NCBI RefSeq assembly: GCF_014284305.1
Contig: NZ_JACOFW010000001.1
Coordinates: forward strand, 1-64,000
Length of the DNA stretch: 64,000 nt
Direction: 5' to 3'
Source of the DNA: Affinundibacterium seohonense
GTDB taxonomy: Bacteria > Pseudomonadota > Gammaproteobacteria > Burkholderiales > Burkholderiaceae_D
The position numbers and the translations under genes are program-made. Shown here piece after piece: positions 16,698-26,213 of this stretch. The notes below the pieces were generated by a model. That model was not told where the DNA came from and ran no database searches. It saw only the letters and a list, made by a program, of their open reading frames with translations. How positions within the stretch are numbered: the first letter of the stretch is position 1; each line of letters begins with the position of its first letter.

Positions 16698-18062
16698 ATG
16701 AAAACGAATGACTCTAGATTCAGAAATGTTTGGCGACAGTTTTTTTTATCAGGCTGTTTGTTTTTGTCTGTTGGAGCAACAACGACATCGGTCAACGCAT
16801 CTGAACTCAACATTTGGATCATGTCCACCACAGCGCAACCGCAGCAAGATATGCGTGAAATCTTGCGTCCCTATTTGGCGAGTCATCCGCATTTGCGGGT
16901 CAATGTCACGGTATTAAATTGGGAAAACGCGTGGGCCAAAATTAGTGCAGCCGCCGCTTCGGGTCAAGGTCCTGATTTGTTGGAATTGGGTAGTACCTGG
17001 GTCGCTGCTATTTCTGCAAAAGACGCACTTGAGCCCATTAGTTTGGCGCAGCAAAATGAGGTCGGCGGTGAAAGGGCTTTTTTCCCCGCCTTATGGGTAA
17101 CGACACATCGACATAATCAAGGACAAGTCTTTGCGATTCCTTGGTATGCGGGTGCACGTGTTGCCTATTATCGGAAAGACTTATTTAAAAAAGCGGGGGT
17201 GAAAGCCAGTGAGGCGTTTGCGAATTGGAGTAGCTTTAAACAGGCGATGCAAAAGATTAATGGTGTGAATTTTGAGGGAAAGAAGGTCGCAGCTTTAGGA
17301 TACCCAGGGAAAAATGATTCAGATATTTTACATAATTTGGCACCGTGGATCTGGAATGCTGGCGGCGATTTCTTAAGTCCAGATCGCAAGTCATCGAGTA
17401 TTTATTCCCCCGAAACCTTACAGGCCATTAGTTACTTTACTAGCTTTGCTGCGGAAGGCTTGGTACCGCGTTCGGCGCTAGAAAAAGATTCCGTACAGAT
17501 CGAGTCTGGATTTTTTGCGAATCAATATGCGGTGATTTTTAGTGGGCCTTGGGTTTTGAAAATGTTGAACACGCCAAAGGCTAAAGGTGGACAATTAGAA
17601 ACCGCAGCGGCTCAAAATTTTGCCGTAGCTTCCTATCCGGCAGGTATCAAGGGGAATCAAACTTTTTTCTCAGGCTCGGATCTGGCGATGATGAAGTCTT
17701 CGAAAAATAAAGAAGAAGCCTGGAAGTTATTGCAGTATTTGGTTTCACGTCCAGCTCAAGTTAAATTCAGTCAATTGTCTGGCATGCTGCCGGCACGCTT
17801 GGATGCGGCCAATGATCCGTCTTTAACCAAAGATTTGCACTACGCTGAATTTATTCAACAAGTTAAACTAGGACGACATTATCCCGTGGTCACTGCATGG
17901 GGACAATTGGAAAACGTGTTTCGAATTCACATAGCGAACATTGTGACCTCATTAAATCTAGCGCCTGCAGGCGCAACGACCACATCCGCGCAAGCGACGA
18001 TCAAAAATAATTTGCAACAGGCGTCACAGCAAGCCAATGCAATTTTGAAAGCGCAACCTTAA
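16698..18062 (+). CDS. extracellular solute-binding protein, family 1 (sugar type)
   Basis: A periplasmic substrate-binding protein of 454 residues. A signal peptide covers about residues 1-35, with likely cleavage after VNA. Then LNIWIMSTTAQ and the GPDLLELGSTWVAAI, IPWYAGARVAYYRKDLFKKAG and GPWVLKML segments are those of maltose/sugar-type ABC binding proteins. No permease or ATPase gene is adjacent. It converges on a FixJ-type two-component pair, so it may instead present a ligand to that sensor, or serve a transporter elsewhere. The start lacks a clear ribosome site and follows a 10-bp tandem array. Confidence 0.85.
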   Translation: MKTNDSRFRNVWRQFFLSGCLFLSVGATTTSVNASELNIWIMSTTAQPQQDMREILRPYLASHPHLRVNVTVLNWENAWAKISAAAASGQGPDLLELGSTWVAAISAKDALEPISLAQQNEVGGERAFFPALWVTTHRHNQGQVFAIPWYAGARVAYYRKDLFKKAGVKASEAFANWSSFKQAMQKINGVNFEGKKVAALGYPGKNDSDILHNLAPWIWNAGGDFLSPDRKSSSIYSPETLQAISYFTSFAAEGLVPRSALEKDSVQIESGFFANQYAVIFSGPWVLKMLNTPKAKGGQLETAAAQNFAVASYPAGIKGNQTFFSGSDLAMMKSSKNKEEAWKLLQYLVSRPAQVKFSQLSGMLPARLDAANDPSLTKDLHYAEFIQQVKLGRHYPVVTAWGQLENVFRIHIANIVTSLNLAPAGATTTSAQATIKNNLQQASQQANAILKAQP

Positions 18063-18100
18063 CATTCAACACATGCATAGGCCGGAAAGCGTCGCCGGAT

Positions 18101-18778
18101 TTATTGCCATAGACTGGGTGGAATGTCGCGTAATTTTGCTGCCAATTCCATACTGGTACGGACATTTAATTTTTGGCAAATATGCAGTCGATGTGCTTCT
18201 ACCGTTTTAGGACTGATAGAAAGGTGATCGGCGATTTGCTTGCCTAAGTAGCCAGCCACAATCTCGGTCAGTACCATTCTTTCTCTTTGCGTCAATTCAG
18301 CGATTTCTTTGAGTAAGCCGGCTTGCCCTTGGTAAACGCTACGTGCAGAGGCATCGCTAGCAAAAGCGCGACTGATCGCATCGAGTAGGCTGCGATGGTC
18401 GGCAGGTTTTTCGAGAAAATCCACAGCGCCTTGTTTGAGTACTCGTACCACCAAAGGAATATCACCGTGTCCGCTCAAAAAAATCACAGGCGGCAAATAA
18501 CTGTTTTGTTGTTTGCTACGTCGGATCAACTCGTCAAATAATTCTAAACCATTGGTACCTGGAATCCTTACATCAATCAATAGGCAGTTGAATTGACTGG
18601 GGTCAGCGTGTGCAAGAAAGTCCGTCGCGCGTTCAAATTCACTTGGGATCCAATTACGTGTCTCGAGTAGCATTGCTAGTGAGTTGCGAACACTAGGATC
18701 GTCATCAATAATGGCAATTTTTGACTGACTTGTGTCAAGGCTGAGTGCGGACGGAGGAGACGATTCTGTTGGGGTCAT
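18101..18778 (-). CDS. FixJ/NarL-type response regulator
   Basis: A 225-residue response regulator. Receiver: acidic cluster D25-D27, phospho-acceptor D69 (LLIDVRIPG), K in LEKPAD. It is followed by a LuxR-type helix-turn-helix (about residues 160-215: LTQRERMVLTEIVAG ... ISPKTVEAHR). Receiver plus LuxR helix-turn-helix with the GxGxIPLxVxxLKxGAVDFLEKP form is the FixJ/DctR branch. The ATG overlaps the stop of the upstream kinase gene by 4 bases, so the two form a coupled pair. Confidence 0.9.
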   Translation of the reverse strand: MTPTESSPPSALSLDTSQSKIAIIDDDPSVRNSLAMLLETRNWIPSEFERATDFLAHADPSQFNCLLIDVRIPGTNGLELFDELIRRSKQQNSYLPPVIFLSGHGDIPLVVRVLKQGAVDFLEKPADHRSLLDAISRAFASDASARSVYQGQAGLLKEIAELTQRERMVLTEIVAGYLGKQIADHLSISPKTVEAHRLHICQKLNVRTSMELAAKLRDIPPSLWQ

Positions 18779-20544
18779 AATGGTACCGTGGAATTTGACG
18801 TTGACTGAGTTAGCGGTGGCGTGTGTAACGGTGCAGGTTGATATTGCTGTGCTGCGGTATTTTGTAATTTTAGTGGCAAACGGAAGCGAAAAACTGCACC
18901 GCCGTCAGCTTGGTTTTCTGCCCAAATCTTTCCGCCATGATTTTCAATGACCGTTCGGCAAATTGCCAGACCTAATCCCATGCCTTCCGCTTTGGTAGTG
19001 TAGAAGGCTTGAAATAATTTATCTGCTTCGATGATGCCTTGTCCTTGATCTTGGATGCTCACAGTCACATAAAGTGCGTCTTGTTCAACCGTGATTATTA
19101 AATTTTGTCCTGGCCTTGCACTGGTCGTTGTTTCGATTTGGTCCATCGCTTCTAAAGCATTACGCATCAGATTAAACAAGACCTGTTTTAGCATCACGGC
19201 ATCGCAATCGATAATCAAATTCTGTGCTGAGGATTGTAATTGAATTTGCACTTGCTGCCGCTTTGCCTGTGCTTCGACTAGCTCGATCGATTCTTGTATG
19301 AGGATGGATAAAGAATAGGGTTCATGCGGTGCTGCACTTTTTTGTATGAAGCTACGCATACTGCGCATGATTTTTCCTGCTCGGCGAGATTCTTCGCCCA
19401 TCTTTTCGATTGCTTTTCGAATTTTGGGCGATTGCACATCCTCTGTTTGCATCAGGCTTTCGGCGGCAGCGGCGTAGTTAGCGATGGCTGCCAGAGGTTG
19501 GTTTAGCTCATGCGCCATGCCAGAAGCGAATTCAGCCAAACTCGATAATCGTGCTGTGTGTTGAATCAATTCATCGCGTTCCCGTAATGCTTGTTGAGCC
19601 GCCCGACGCTCTTTTAACCAGCGTCGTAGTAAACGCAATAACCAAATGATGAGGATGCCAAAGGCCAATACCGCGACCGCAAGCGAGATTAGTAGGCTGT
19701 CAAAATGTTGTGTCGTACGAATACTCGTTTTTAAGGCTAAGCCCGTATTGGCGGGGCCAAAATCGAGCCGATTTACCTCAGCGCTATGGACCACAATGCC
19801 ACCTTCGCTTGGGGATAATTGTTTATCGTTTTTATCGACCAGGCTGAGATCGTAGCGTTGCACAAACCACCACGGTACTTCTTGGGTCAGCAGCTTATCT
19901 AAATCGTAAGTGATCAGGATATTGCCGTCGTGTAGTGGGTCGTTTGGATTGGGGAGCGCGAGCACCCATAACGGTGCAAACTGTTCGATTACGCGGCTAT
20001 AGGCGGTTGCGTTTAGTTGTTGGCTTTGATGAATGGCTTCGCTCACCAATGGATCATTTAGCGGGGGCAAATTACTAGGTCTTTGTTCGTACTCTGGCAA
20101 TCCAAGGACGCGTTGTTGATTGCGATCGATAAATTCGATGGCGAGAATCGCGTGATTGTCTTTGATCAGACTATCAGCACGATGTAGAAATTCTTCGCGG
20201 GAGCTGCTTGAAGTAGGCTTTAAATCGAGCACCCAGTTTTGCAACATGATTTGCTGATTTTCTAGTTTGTTGGTAATGATTTGTTCCATCCACAGCAAAT
20301 CGAGAGATGATTGCCGTTCGGTGGTGGCACGTTTCTCTGCGTACCAGAGCCAGCCTAGCGTGCTCGAGACAAACAAGCCGACGGTTAGAAATAGCATCAT
20401 TCCTATCCAGGTCCAGCGGTTGTTGAATAAACTTTGGCGCGCAAATCGCATGATTTTCCCCGAGTGCTGTGATAGTGCGCCGAAAGAGGATAGGCGCTTT
20501 AATACAGCAGCGCATAATTTATCACTCACAACTTGGTTTTGCAA
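18775..20544 (-). CDS. membrane sensor histidine kinase paired with the FixJ-type regulator
   Basis: A 589-residue kinase. Two membrane helices (about 45-68 and 278-300) enclose a 200-residue periplasmic sensing domain. The cytoplasmic part has a coiled coil, H345 in ASGMAHELNQPLAAI (the DctB/FixL-type H-box), N-box FNLMRNALEAM, G1 DQGQGI and G2 GMGLGLAICR. The C-terminal 30 residues are low-complexity. An internal ATG at 20451 (MRFARQSLFNN) is an alternative start. Translationally coupled to the following FixJ-type regulator. The ligand is unknown; the convergent solute-binding protein or the TonB receptor upstream may be related. Confidence 0.88.
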   Translation of the reverse strand: MQNQVVSDKLCAAVLKRLSSFGALSQHSGKIMRFARQSLFNNRWTWIGMMLFLTVGLFVSSTLGWLWYAEKRATTERQSSLDLLWMEQIITNKLENQQIMLQNWVLDLKPTSSSSREEFLHRADSLIKDNHAILAIEFIDRNQQRVLGLPEYEQRPSNLPPLNDPLVSEAIHQSQQLNATAYSRVIEQFAPLWVLALPNPNDPLHDGNILITYDLDKLLTQEVPWWFVQRYDLSLVDKNDKQLSPSEGGIVVHSAEVNRLDFGPANTGLALKTSIRTTQHFDSLLISLAVAVLAFGILIIWLLRLLRRWLKERRAAQQALRERDELIQHTARLSSLAEFASGMAHELNQPLAAIANYAAAAESLMQTEDVQSPKIRKAIEKMGEESRRAGKIMRSMRSFIQKSAAPHEPYSLSILIQESIELVEAQAKRQQVQIQLQSSAQNLIIDCDAVMLKQVLFNLMRNALEAMDQIETTTSARPGQNLIITVEQDALYVTVSIQDQGQGIIEADKLFQAFYTTKAEGMGLGLAICRTVIENHGGKIWAENQADGGAVFRFRLPLKLQNTAAQQYQPAPLHTPPLTQSTSNSTVPL

Positions 20545-20608
20545 AATTGCTTGTGCTGACGAGGATTTTATTGGCTTAATTTTTGGTACTTTCCGAAAGC
20601 AAAGTATT

Positions 20609-20645
20609 GAAAAAAAACGGCAAATTTCATTGGGAAATTTGCCGT
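20609..20645 (-). terminator. intrinsic terminator of the TonB-dependent receptor gene
   Basis: On the plus strand an A-run precedes ACGGCAAATTTC (20617-20628), which pairs perfectly with GAAATTTGCCGT (20634-20645). Read on the minus strand this is a 12-bp hairpin followed by eight T, oriented to end transcription of the receptor gene, whose stop is at 20832. Confidence 0.8.
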
Positions 20646-20831
20646 GTAAAGCCAGATCGTAATACAGTCTTAGCTCCTGTTAACTGGGACAGCTAATCCA
20701 GTATCTTTGCTGTGGCAATGGGGGAGACTCAGCAAAAGGAACTAATTGGTAACACGTCCTGGGGGAAGCTATATTAACTTTTCCGGTTTTTCTGTTTGAC
20801 TATGTGTTGATTTTTTGAATCGAACTACGCC

Positions 20832-23495
20832 TTAGTAATTGACCGTTGCGCGTAGGCCAAACATTCTTGGTGGGTTATAGCTATTAAAGGTATAACCACC
20901 AGCGTTGCCTTGCCCCATCCAGTTTTTGACAATATTATTGCTCAGGTTTGTGCCCCATAATTCCACATTCCATTTGTCGTCATGCCCAGCCAATTTGATG
21001 GCAGCGCTCCAATTTGTATAGGCATCTTGGTAGTCGCCAATCACCCGATTGTCCAGATTGCGAACCGTAAAATACATGCGACTTTGGTAGCGCATGCCAA
21101 TCGAAGGTGTCAGTACCCAGCCATTGTCTAACTCAAAGTCATGTGAGTAGTTGATCGCATAAGAATATTTTGGTGCCATTGGCAATTGATTGCCAACCAC
21201 ATCGCGAATTGCACGACCACGTTTACTTGGATCATTACCTAAGTATAGTGGCGCACAGGCTTCAGCACCAAATTCCTGGCGGTAACCACACATCCAGTTG
21301 TCGTCGTAAGTCGGATATGACAGGACCTTTGAATCGAGTACAGAGGCATAACCGGATAAAGTGCCGCCGACCCAAGGTCGGGCTTTGTATTCGATCTCTA
21401 GACCTTGAATTTTTGAGTTGCCAATGTTCTCGGTTTTCCATGCTGTCACGACATCACAGGCTGGATTCCAATCTGGACAAGTTTCCTCAGCACGCAACTT
21501 TCGTTGACCCACTGCATTCATCCCTGTGACATGCATATCGTTATATTTCGTGTTGAAATACACGACGCTGAGGTCAAGCTTGTTGTTGAAGTGTCGGCCT
21601 TTGTAGCCAAATTCAAAGTTTGTAGTTAACTCGGGATTGTATTCAAGATAGCTATATTTTTGCGTTCCGCCATCGACACAAGTGCCGCCACCGCAAGTAT
21701 CGAATTTATCACCGAAGCCACCCGGACGATAACCCGTCGCAGCAGAAGCAAAAATCATTGTCGACTTATCTATGTCGTATTGTAGGCCTAAGCGGTAAGT
21801 CGGCTTTTCCCAGCTTGCTTTATGCGTATTGACCACCGGATCAGGGAAAACGCCAACACCAGCAAACGGGCCCATACCAGTCGTTAAATCAGTGCCGTTA
21901 TGTGGTGTGCCTGTACCAGGTGCTTTTGGGGTAAATTTGCCATTGTAGTACCAAGGCGTATCCGCGCTCCATAATCCAGCACTGACACCACCGAGATCTT
22001 CACGACTGTCTTTGCTTTGGCGGAAACCCACAGTTGCTGATAATTTTTCCGCGAGCTTAATATCTGCTTGGGCAAATAAGGCTTTGGAATGGACTTGACG
22101 ATCAGGTTGGGCATAATACTGCGCTTGAGGCATGCCCCAAGGTGCGGCAACCAGATTATCCTGCGCAAAATTAATGGCATTTTTTTCCGACATGTTGAAG
22201 ACGCCAGCCACATACCGCCATTGATCAAAATTTTGCTTGATCTGAATTTCGTTAACCAGTGATCGATAATTGGAATCTAGTGTGTAGCTAGCCCAGTCGA
22301 GTGCATGCTGCGCGCCCCAATTGCCCCAAGGTTCCATGACCCCAACATCGGAGGCGAGGAATGTTTGTCCGCCATCGTCGTCATGGTGCTGTACACGTTT
22401 TTGCACGGCATAAGCAACTTTATAGCCTAATTCAGTTTGGTGTGAGAGCTTCCACACGAGATTGCTTCGATAGGTGTCGATGCTCATATCAAGTTTGCCG
22501 GGCACATTAATTTTGGCGTACCACTGACCTTGCGGGCCGCATGCGAAGCGCGTGCCAGCTGCCATTTTGCAATCTTTTAAGCCAACTTCGCCAGCACCAG
22601 AGTTTTGATAGTGTTCGAAACCACCAGTCCATTCAAGATCTTTATCAATCGCCCAACGTGCGGTTAAGCGCGTCGCCCATTGATCAGAATTGCTGTAATA
22701 GTCTTTGGGCGATAGTTGACGGTTTAGGCGTTGATCTACGTCGGGCTTACCATCAGGGGTGAACTTAGAACCACCATTGCCATCAGAAAGTAAAACGCCG
22801 CGATCACTTAAATCGCGTTCTTGATTAATGTAGCCATCGCGCTTATCTACCATCACAGCGGCTCGTAGTGCAAAATTGTCGCTGATACCAAAATTGTAGA
22901 CCGAGCGTAATTCCTTACCATTGTAGTTTGCGAAATTAAGTGAGCTCCAGCCATAATTCGTTTTGAATTCAGGCTTCGCTGGGAGGATGTTGACCACACC
23001 TGCTGTGGAATTTCGGCCAAATAGAGTACCTTGTGCGCCACGTAAGACTTCGACTTGATCGAGATCAAACATCAGAGCCAGCGAGCCCTGAGGACGTGGT
23101 GAATAAATGCCGTCGATGTGAATACCGACGGCTGGATCACCGATTTCTGTGAAGTTGGTCGACGTTACACCGCGGATTGAAACTAAAACACCCGAGTCGC
23201 CGCTGGACAAGCCAAACTGCACGTTAGGGATGGAGCCGCTGAGATTTAACAATTCTTTGACGTTCGCTCGTAATAGATCTTCGGCTTTCAGTGCTGTGAC
23301 GGCGACTGGTGTTTTTAGCAAAGACGTAGCTTGTCGGGTTGCCGTGACAATCACTTCAGGAATCGTATCCTTTTTGTTGTCTTCGGTTTTATTGGCGTTA
23401 CCAACTTCTTGGGCATCGGCTTGAATACTTAGCATTGCACAGGCGCTGGCGATCGCCAGGTGCATGATGGATCTTGATGTTCTGAGGCGGGGCAT
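20832..23495 (-). CDS. TonB-dependent outer-membrane receptor
   Basis: An 887-residue outer-membrane transporter. The signal peptide ends near ADA (residue 28). The TonB box region and plug follow (IPEVIVTATRQ about residue 47; VSIRGVTST; DQVEVLRGAQGTLFGRNSTAGVVNI about 145-170). The rest is a beta-barrel rich in aromatic strands and ends in an aromatic residue (RATVNY), as needed for barrel assembly. The plug type is that of the CirA/'IroN-like' or carbohydrate/xenobiotic receptors found in quantity in Oxalobacteraceae and sphingomonads. The substrate cannot be read from the sequence. Its own terminator and a 320-bp upstream gap suggest a single-gene unit. Confidence 0.92.
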   Translation of the reverse strand: MPRLRTSRSIMHLAIASACAMLSIQADAQEVGNANKTEDNKKDTIPEVIVTATRQATSLLKTPVAVTALKAEDLLRANVKELLNLSGSIPNVQFGLSSGDSGVLVSIRGVTSTNFTEIGDPAVGIHIDGIYSPRPQGSLALMFDLDQVEVLRGAQGTLFGRNSTAGVVNILPAKPEFKTNYGWSSLNFANYNGKELRSVYNFGISDNFALRAAVMVDKRDGYINQERDLSDRGVLLSDGNGGSKFTPDGKPDVDQRLNRQLSPKDYYSNSDQWATRLTARWAIDKDLEWTGGFEHYQNSGAGEVGLKDCKMAAGTRFACGPQGQWYAKINVPGKLDMSIDTYRSNLVWKLSHQTELGYKVAYAVQKRVQHHDDDGGQTFLASDVGVMEPWGNWGAQHALDWASYTLDSNYRSLVNEIQIKQNFDQWRYVAGVFNMSEKNAINFAQDNLVAAPWGMPQAQYYAQPDRQVHSKALFAQADIKLAEKLSATVGFRQSKDSREDLGGVSAGLWSADTPWYYNGKFTPKAPGTGTPHNGTDLTTGMGPFAGVGVFPDPVVNTHKASWEKPTYRLGLQYDIDKSTMIFASAATGYRPGGFGDKFDTCGGGTCVDGGTQKYSYLEYNPELTTNFEFGYKGRHFNNKLDLSVVYFNTKYNDMHVTGMNAVGQRKLRAEETCPDWNPACDVVTAWKTENIGNSKIQGLEIEYKARPWVGGTLSGYASVLDSKVLSYPTYDDNWMCGYRQEFGAEACAPLYLGNDPSKRGRAIRDVVGNQLPMAPKYSYAINYSHDFELDNGWVLTPSIGMRYQSRMYFTVRNLDNRVIGDYQDAYTNWSAAIKLAGHDDKWNVELWGTNLSNNIVKNWMGQGNAGGYTFNSYNPPRMFGLRATVNY

Positions 23496-23816
23496 CTTGG
23501 CTCTCTCGAAAATATATCAATTTGTCATAGATATCGAGCAGTTTGAACTCCCCCAACACGCTCGATGCGAAGCTCATTACTGATAATAAACTCAATAGTA
23601 ATGAGGCTTGTCGTAGTGTTATCGGAGTTGGTCACGGTCGCAATTGAGAAATTTACTCCTGCTGCTAGGTAATTTCACCTAGCTTTGAGATTTCGTGTGG
23701 CAACTTGGCCGATTAGCGGCTCTTGAGACTTAGGAAAAGCCATTGGGGGTGCCTATTTTTTTCGTTCGACGTTTGTTGCAAATTTGTTGTAAGTTGGCAC
23801 GTTATTGTCGCTACCT
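23496..23816. promoter_or_regulatory. receptor promoter region with an inverted repeat
   Basis: This 321-base gap lies upstream of the TonB receptor and downstream of hpnE. CTCATTACT (23573-23581) and AGTAATGAG (23597-23605) are perfect 9-bp inverted repeats 15 bases apart, about 80-110 bases before the receptor start; they could be an operator. No convincing gene is present: the minus-strand frame at 23713-23961 overlaps hpnE and lacks support. Confidence 0.4.
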
Positions 23817-25169
23817 TCAGACAATCGCCTTCGCTGCCATCACGCCACTGCGCACAGCAGCTTCTAATGTCGCTGGATATGCAGATTCGGTAAAATCGCC
23901 AGCAATCATCAAATTGCGAAACGTCGTTTGATTGGTGGGACGTTTTAGGTTTGGTGTACAAGAAAATGTGGCGCGCTTTTCAGTGATCACTTTTGTCCAC
24001 AGTGCTTGGGCTAGCTCAGGTATCCCTAACTGTTGTGCAAGTTGCTGCATTATGGCTTGCGCTAAATTCGCATGCGATTGTTCAATGGCGCCAGTCGACG
24101 CACTGACCACGACCGCCATCAACCCGCTCTGTGTAGCATTAAGCTGACCGCGATCAAAGATAAATTGACCCCAATAATTTTTCGTTGGTTCGTCAGCTAA
24201 AGCAAAAAAAGGGCGACTAAGTTTGACTGATTCGGGATATTGCAAATAGCAAGTCGTGATTGGTTCGTATTCAAATGCCATTTCCGAACTCGCGAACTGT
24301 TCGTCATCTGACGACAAAGGCCGCAGTGTCCCCAACAGCCGCGCGCATTGGTCTGGATTGGTCGCAACGATTACGCAGTCAAAAATCGAACTATTCGAAC
24401 GCTCTTGCGTCAACTCAGGCAACTGCCATCGGTGATTTTCTGTTGGTACTAGCGTGTGAATAGCTAAACCGTCAATCACTTCACCACCGTGTTGTTTGAC
24501 ATAAGTCGCTGCGGCCTCAGGCAATAGGTGGGTTAAGTCAACTCTCGGTATCAACATATCCGATGCTAATCGATTAGCTCCCAAACTATCTCGCAATACG
24601 TTTAAGAATATTTGTGCTGATGCACGTTCTGGCGGCGTATTGAGTGCAGCGATGCAGAGTGGGTTCCACATCAGTCGACAAAGCCGTTCAGTTTGCTCGT
24701 AGCGTTGAAGCAGCTCACTCACGGTACAGTCTTGATTGAGTTTCCAGTCCATCCAGCGGGCGGTGGTGGAAAACCTGGCCAACGCCATTTTGTCTTCGCG
24801 ATTTAAGCCTCGTGTCTTTACAAGTGCGAATATGAGATGCAGCGGGGCGGGTAACTTGGGTGCGATAAACTGCATGCCAGTTTGGTGGGGATACACCATT
24901 TGTAAAGGCAGGCGCAAAAGTGTTTTACTTTGATCGATTTTTAACAGTCGCATCAAGTCTAAGCAAGCAGTATAAGCCCCAAGCATAATGTGCTGCCCAT
25001 TATCAAGCAGCTGATCTTGGATTTGAACCGCGCGTGCCCGTCCACCTAAAGTGCGGGAGGCCTCGATCAAAGTAACCTTATGCCCTTGTCGGCAAAGCGT
25101 GACCGCCGCAGCGCAACCTGCCCAACCAGCGCCGATCACGGCGACGCGTTTATTTATTGTCTTAGCCAC
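23817..25169 (-). CDS. hpnE: hydroxysqualene dehydroxylase HpnE
   Basis: FAD-dependent enzyme of the amine-oxidase/phytoene-desaturase fold. It reduces hydroxysqualene to squalene, the last step of the HpnCDE route that feeds hopanoids. The 450-residue protein has the dinucleotide motif VIGAGWAGCAAA at residues 10-21, EASRTLGGRA, and DNGQHIMLGAY, characteristic of HpnE. The C-terminal GDFTESAYPATLEAAVRSG completes the FAD site. Its first codons overlap the 3' end of hpnD by 8 bases, so translation is probably coupled. Confidence 0.9.
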   Translation of the reverse strand: MAKTINKRVAVIGAGWAGCAAAVTLCRQGHKVTLIEASRTLGGRARAVQIQDQLLDNGQHIMLGAYTACLDLMRLLKIDQSKTLLRLPLQMVYPHQTGMQFIAPKLPAPLHLIFALVKTRGLNREDKMALARFSTTARWMDWKLNQDCTVSELLQRYEQTERLCRLMWNPLCIAALNTPPERASAQIFLNVLRDSLGANRLASDMLIPRVDLTHLLPEAAATYVKQHGGEVIDGLAIHTLVPTENHRWQLPELTQERSNSSIFDCVIVATNPDQCARLLGTLRPLSSDDEQFASSEMAFEYEPITTCYLQYPESVKLSRPFFALADEPTKNYWGQFIFDRGQLNATQSGLMAVVVSASTGAIEQSHANLAQAIMQQLAQQLGIPELAQALWTKVITEKRATFSCTPNLKRPTNQTTFRNLMIAGDFTESAYPATLEAAVRSGVMAAKAIV

Positions 25170-25995
25170 GGATATACGTTTTCCATGCCAGCCATAATTT
25201 TCGGATTGGTGTCAGCGATATTCTTTGCTTTAATACCTGAAATTGTTCCTGTTGAATCTCAACTAATAACGCACGATAGATCGCTGCCATGATTAAACCA
25301 GTGCGCTGTGCTCTCCGGTCCTCCGCAGGAAGCAGCGCCATTGCATCGTCATAGAGTTGTTGTGTGCGTTCATATTGAAACTGCATCAGTGCAACAAATT
25401 GTTCGCTATGGCGAGCATTCAAAATGTCGCTCGCGGGCACATTGAATTGTTGCAATTCGTTGACCGGTAAATAAATTCTACCTTTGCGGGCATCTTCGCC
25501 AACATCGCGAATGATGTTGGTCATTTGAAATGCCAGCCCAAGTTTTTCGGCAAACTGCTTACTTTGCGGATTTTTAATGCCAAAAATGCTGGCAGAGAGA
25601 ATGCCAACCACTCCGGCAACATGCCAGCAATATTTTTGCAGAGCGATAAAGTCGAGGTAGCGATTTTGATTTAAATCCATTTCCATGCCATCAATGACAG
25701 CCAGCAAATGCGCACCGTCGAGTTGATAGGTAGCGATGTGGGGTTGTAAAGCCTTGGTGACAGGGTGCGTGGGTTCGTGTTTTAGCATCGCATGAATTTC
25801 TTGGCGCCACCAAATTAGCTTATTACGAGCAACTGCTTCGTCGGTACAATCATCGACGACATCGTCAACTTCACGGCAAAATGCATAGAGGGTCGTAATG
25901 GCACGTCGCTTTTCTTGGGGTAGAAAAAGGAAGCTATAATAAAAACTTGAGCCGCTCTGAGCGGCTTTTTCTTGGCAATATTCGTCTGGAGACAT
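25162..25995 (-). CDS. hpnD: presqualene diphosphate synthase HpnD
   Basis: Trans-isoprenyl diphosphate synthase of the squalene/phytoene synthase family. It joins two farnesyl diphosphates into presqualene diphosphate. The 277-residue protein has both aspartate-rich Mg-binding motifs: REVDDVVDD near residue 40 and NIIRDVGEDARKGRIYLP near 165-180. It starts MSPDEYCQEKAAQSGSSFYY, typical of HpnD. It overlaps hpnE and is separated from hpnC by an oppositely oriented lipoprotein gene. A terminator-like hairpin on the opposite strand lies within its first codons (25950-25970). Confidence 0.92.
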   Translation of the reverse strand: MSPDEYCQEKAAQSGSSFYYSFLFLPQEKRRAITTLYAFCREVDDVVDDCTDEAVARNKLIWWRQEIHAMLKHEPTHPVTKALQPHIATYQLDGAHLLAVIDGMEMDLNQNRYLDFIALQKYCWHVAGVVGILSASIFGIKNPQSKQFAEKLGLAFQMTNIIRDVGEDARKGRIYLPVNELQQFNVPASDILNARHSEQFVALMQFQYERTQQLYDDAMALLPAEDRRAQRTGLIMAAIYRALLVEIQQEQFQVLKQRISLTPIRKLWLAWKTYIRG

Positions 25996-26213
25996 GCTGG
26001 ATTTTAAGTGCGAGAGATAAGTTAAGGCGTAATGCTAACCGACTGCGTGACTAAGCACAAACAATGTACTTACATAGGGCACGAGATTTCTTACAATATA
26101 TTGATAAAAAAATGCTCTAGGCATGTTGTACAATGCTGGCTTATTCTGCAAGCCCGTCTTGTTGGCAACATGATGTTAGATCGTTCATTTATCGTAATAA
26201 AGGTAGATTCATT

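Noticed and set aside
23713..23961. 82-codon minus-strand frame overlapping hpnE
   Set aside because: Overlaps the hpnE 3' end in another frame; no support.
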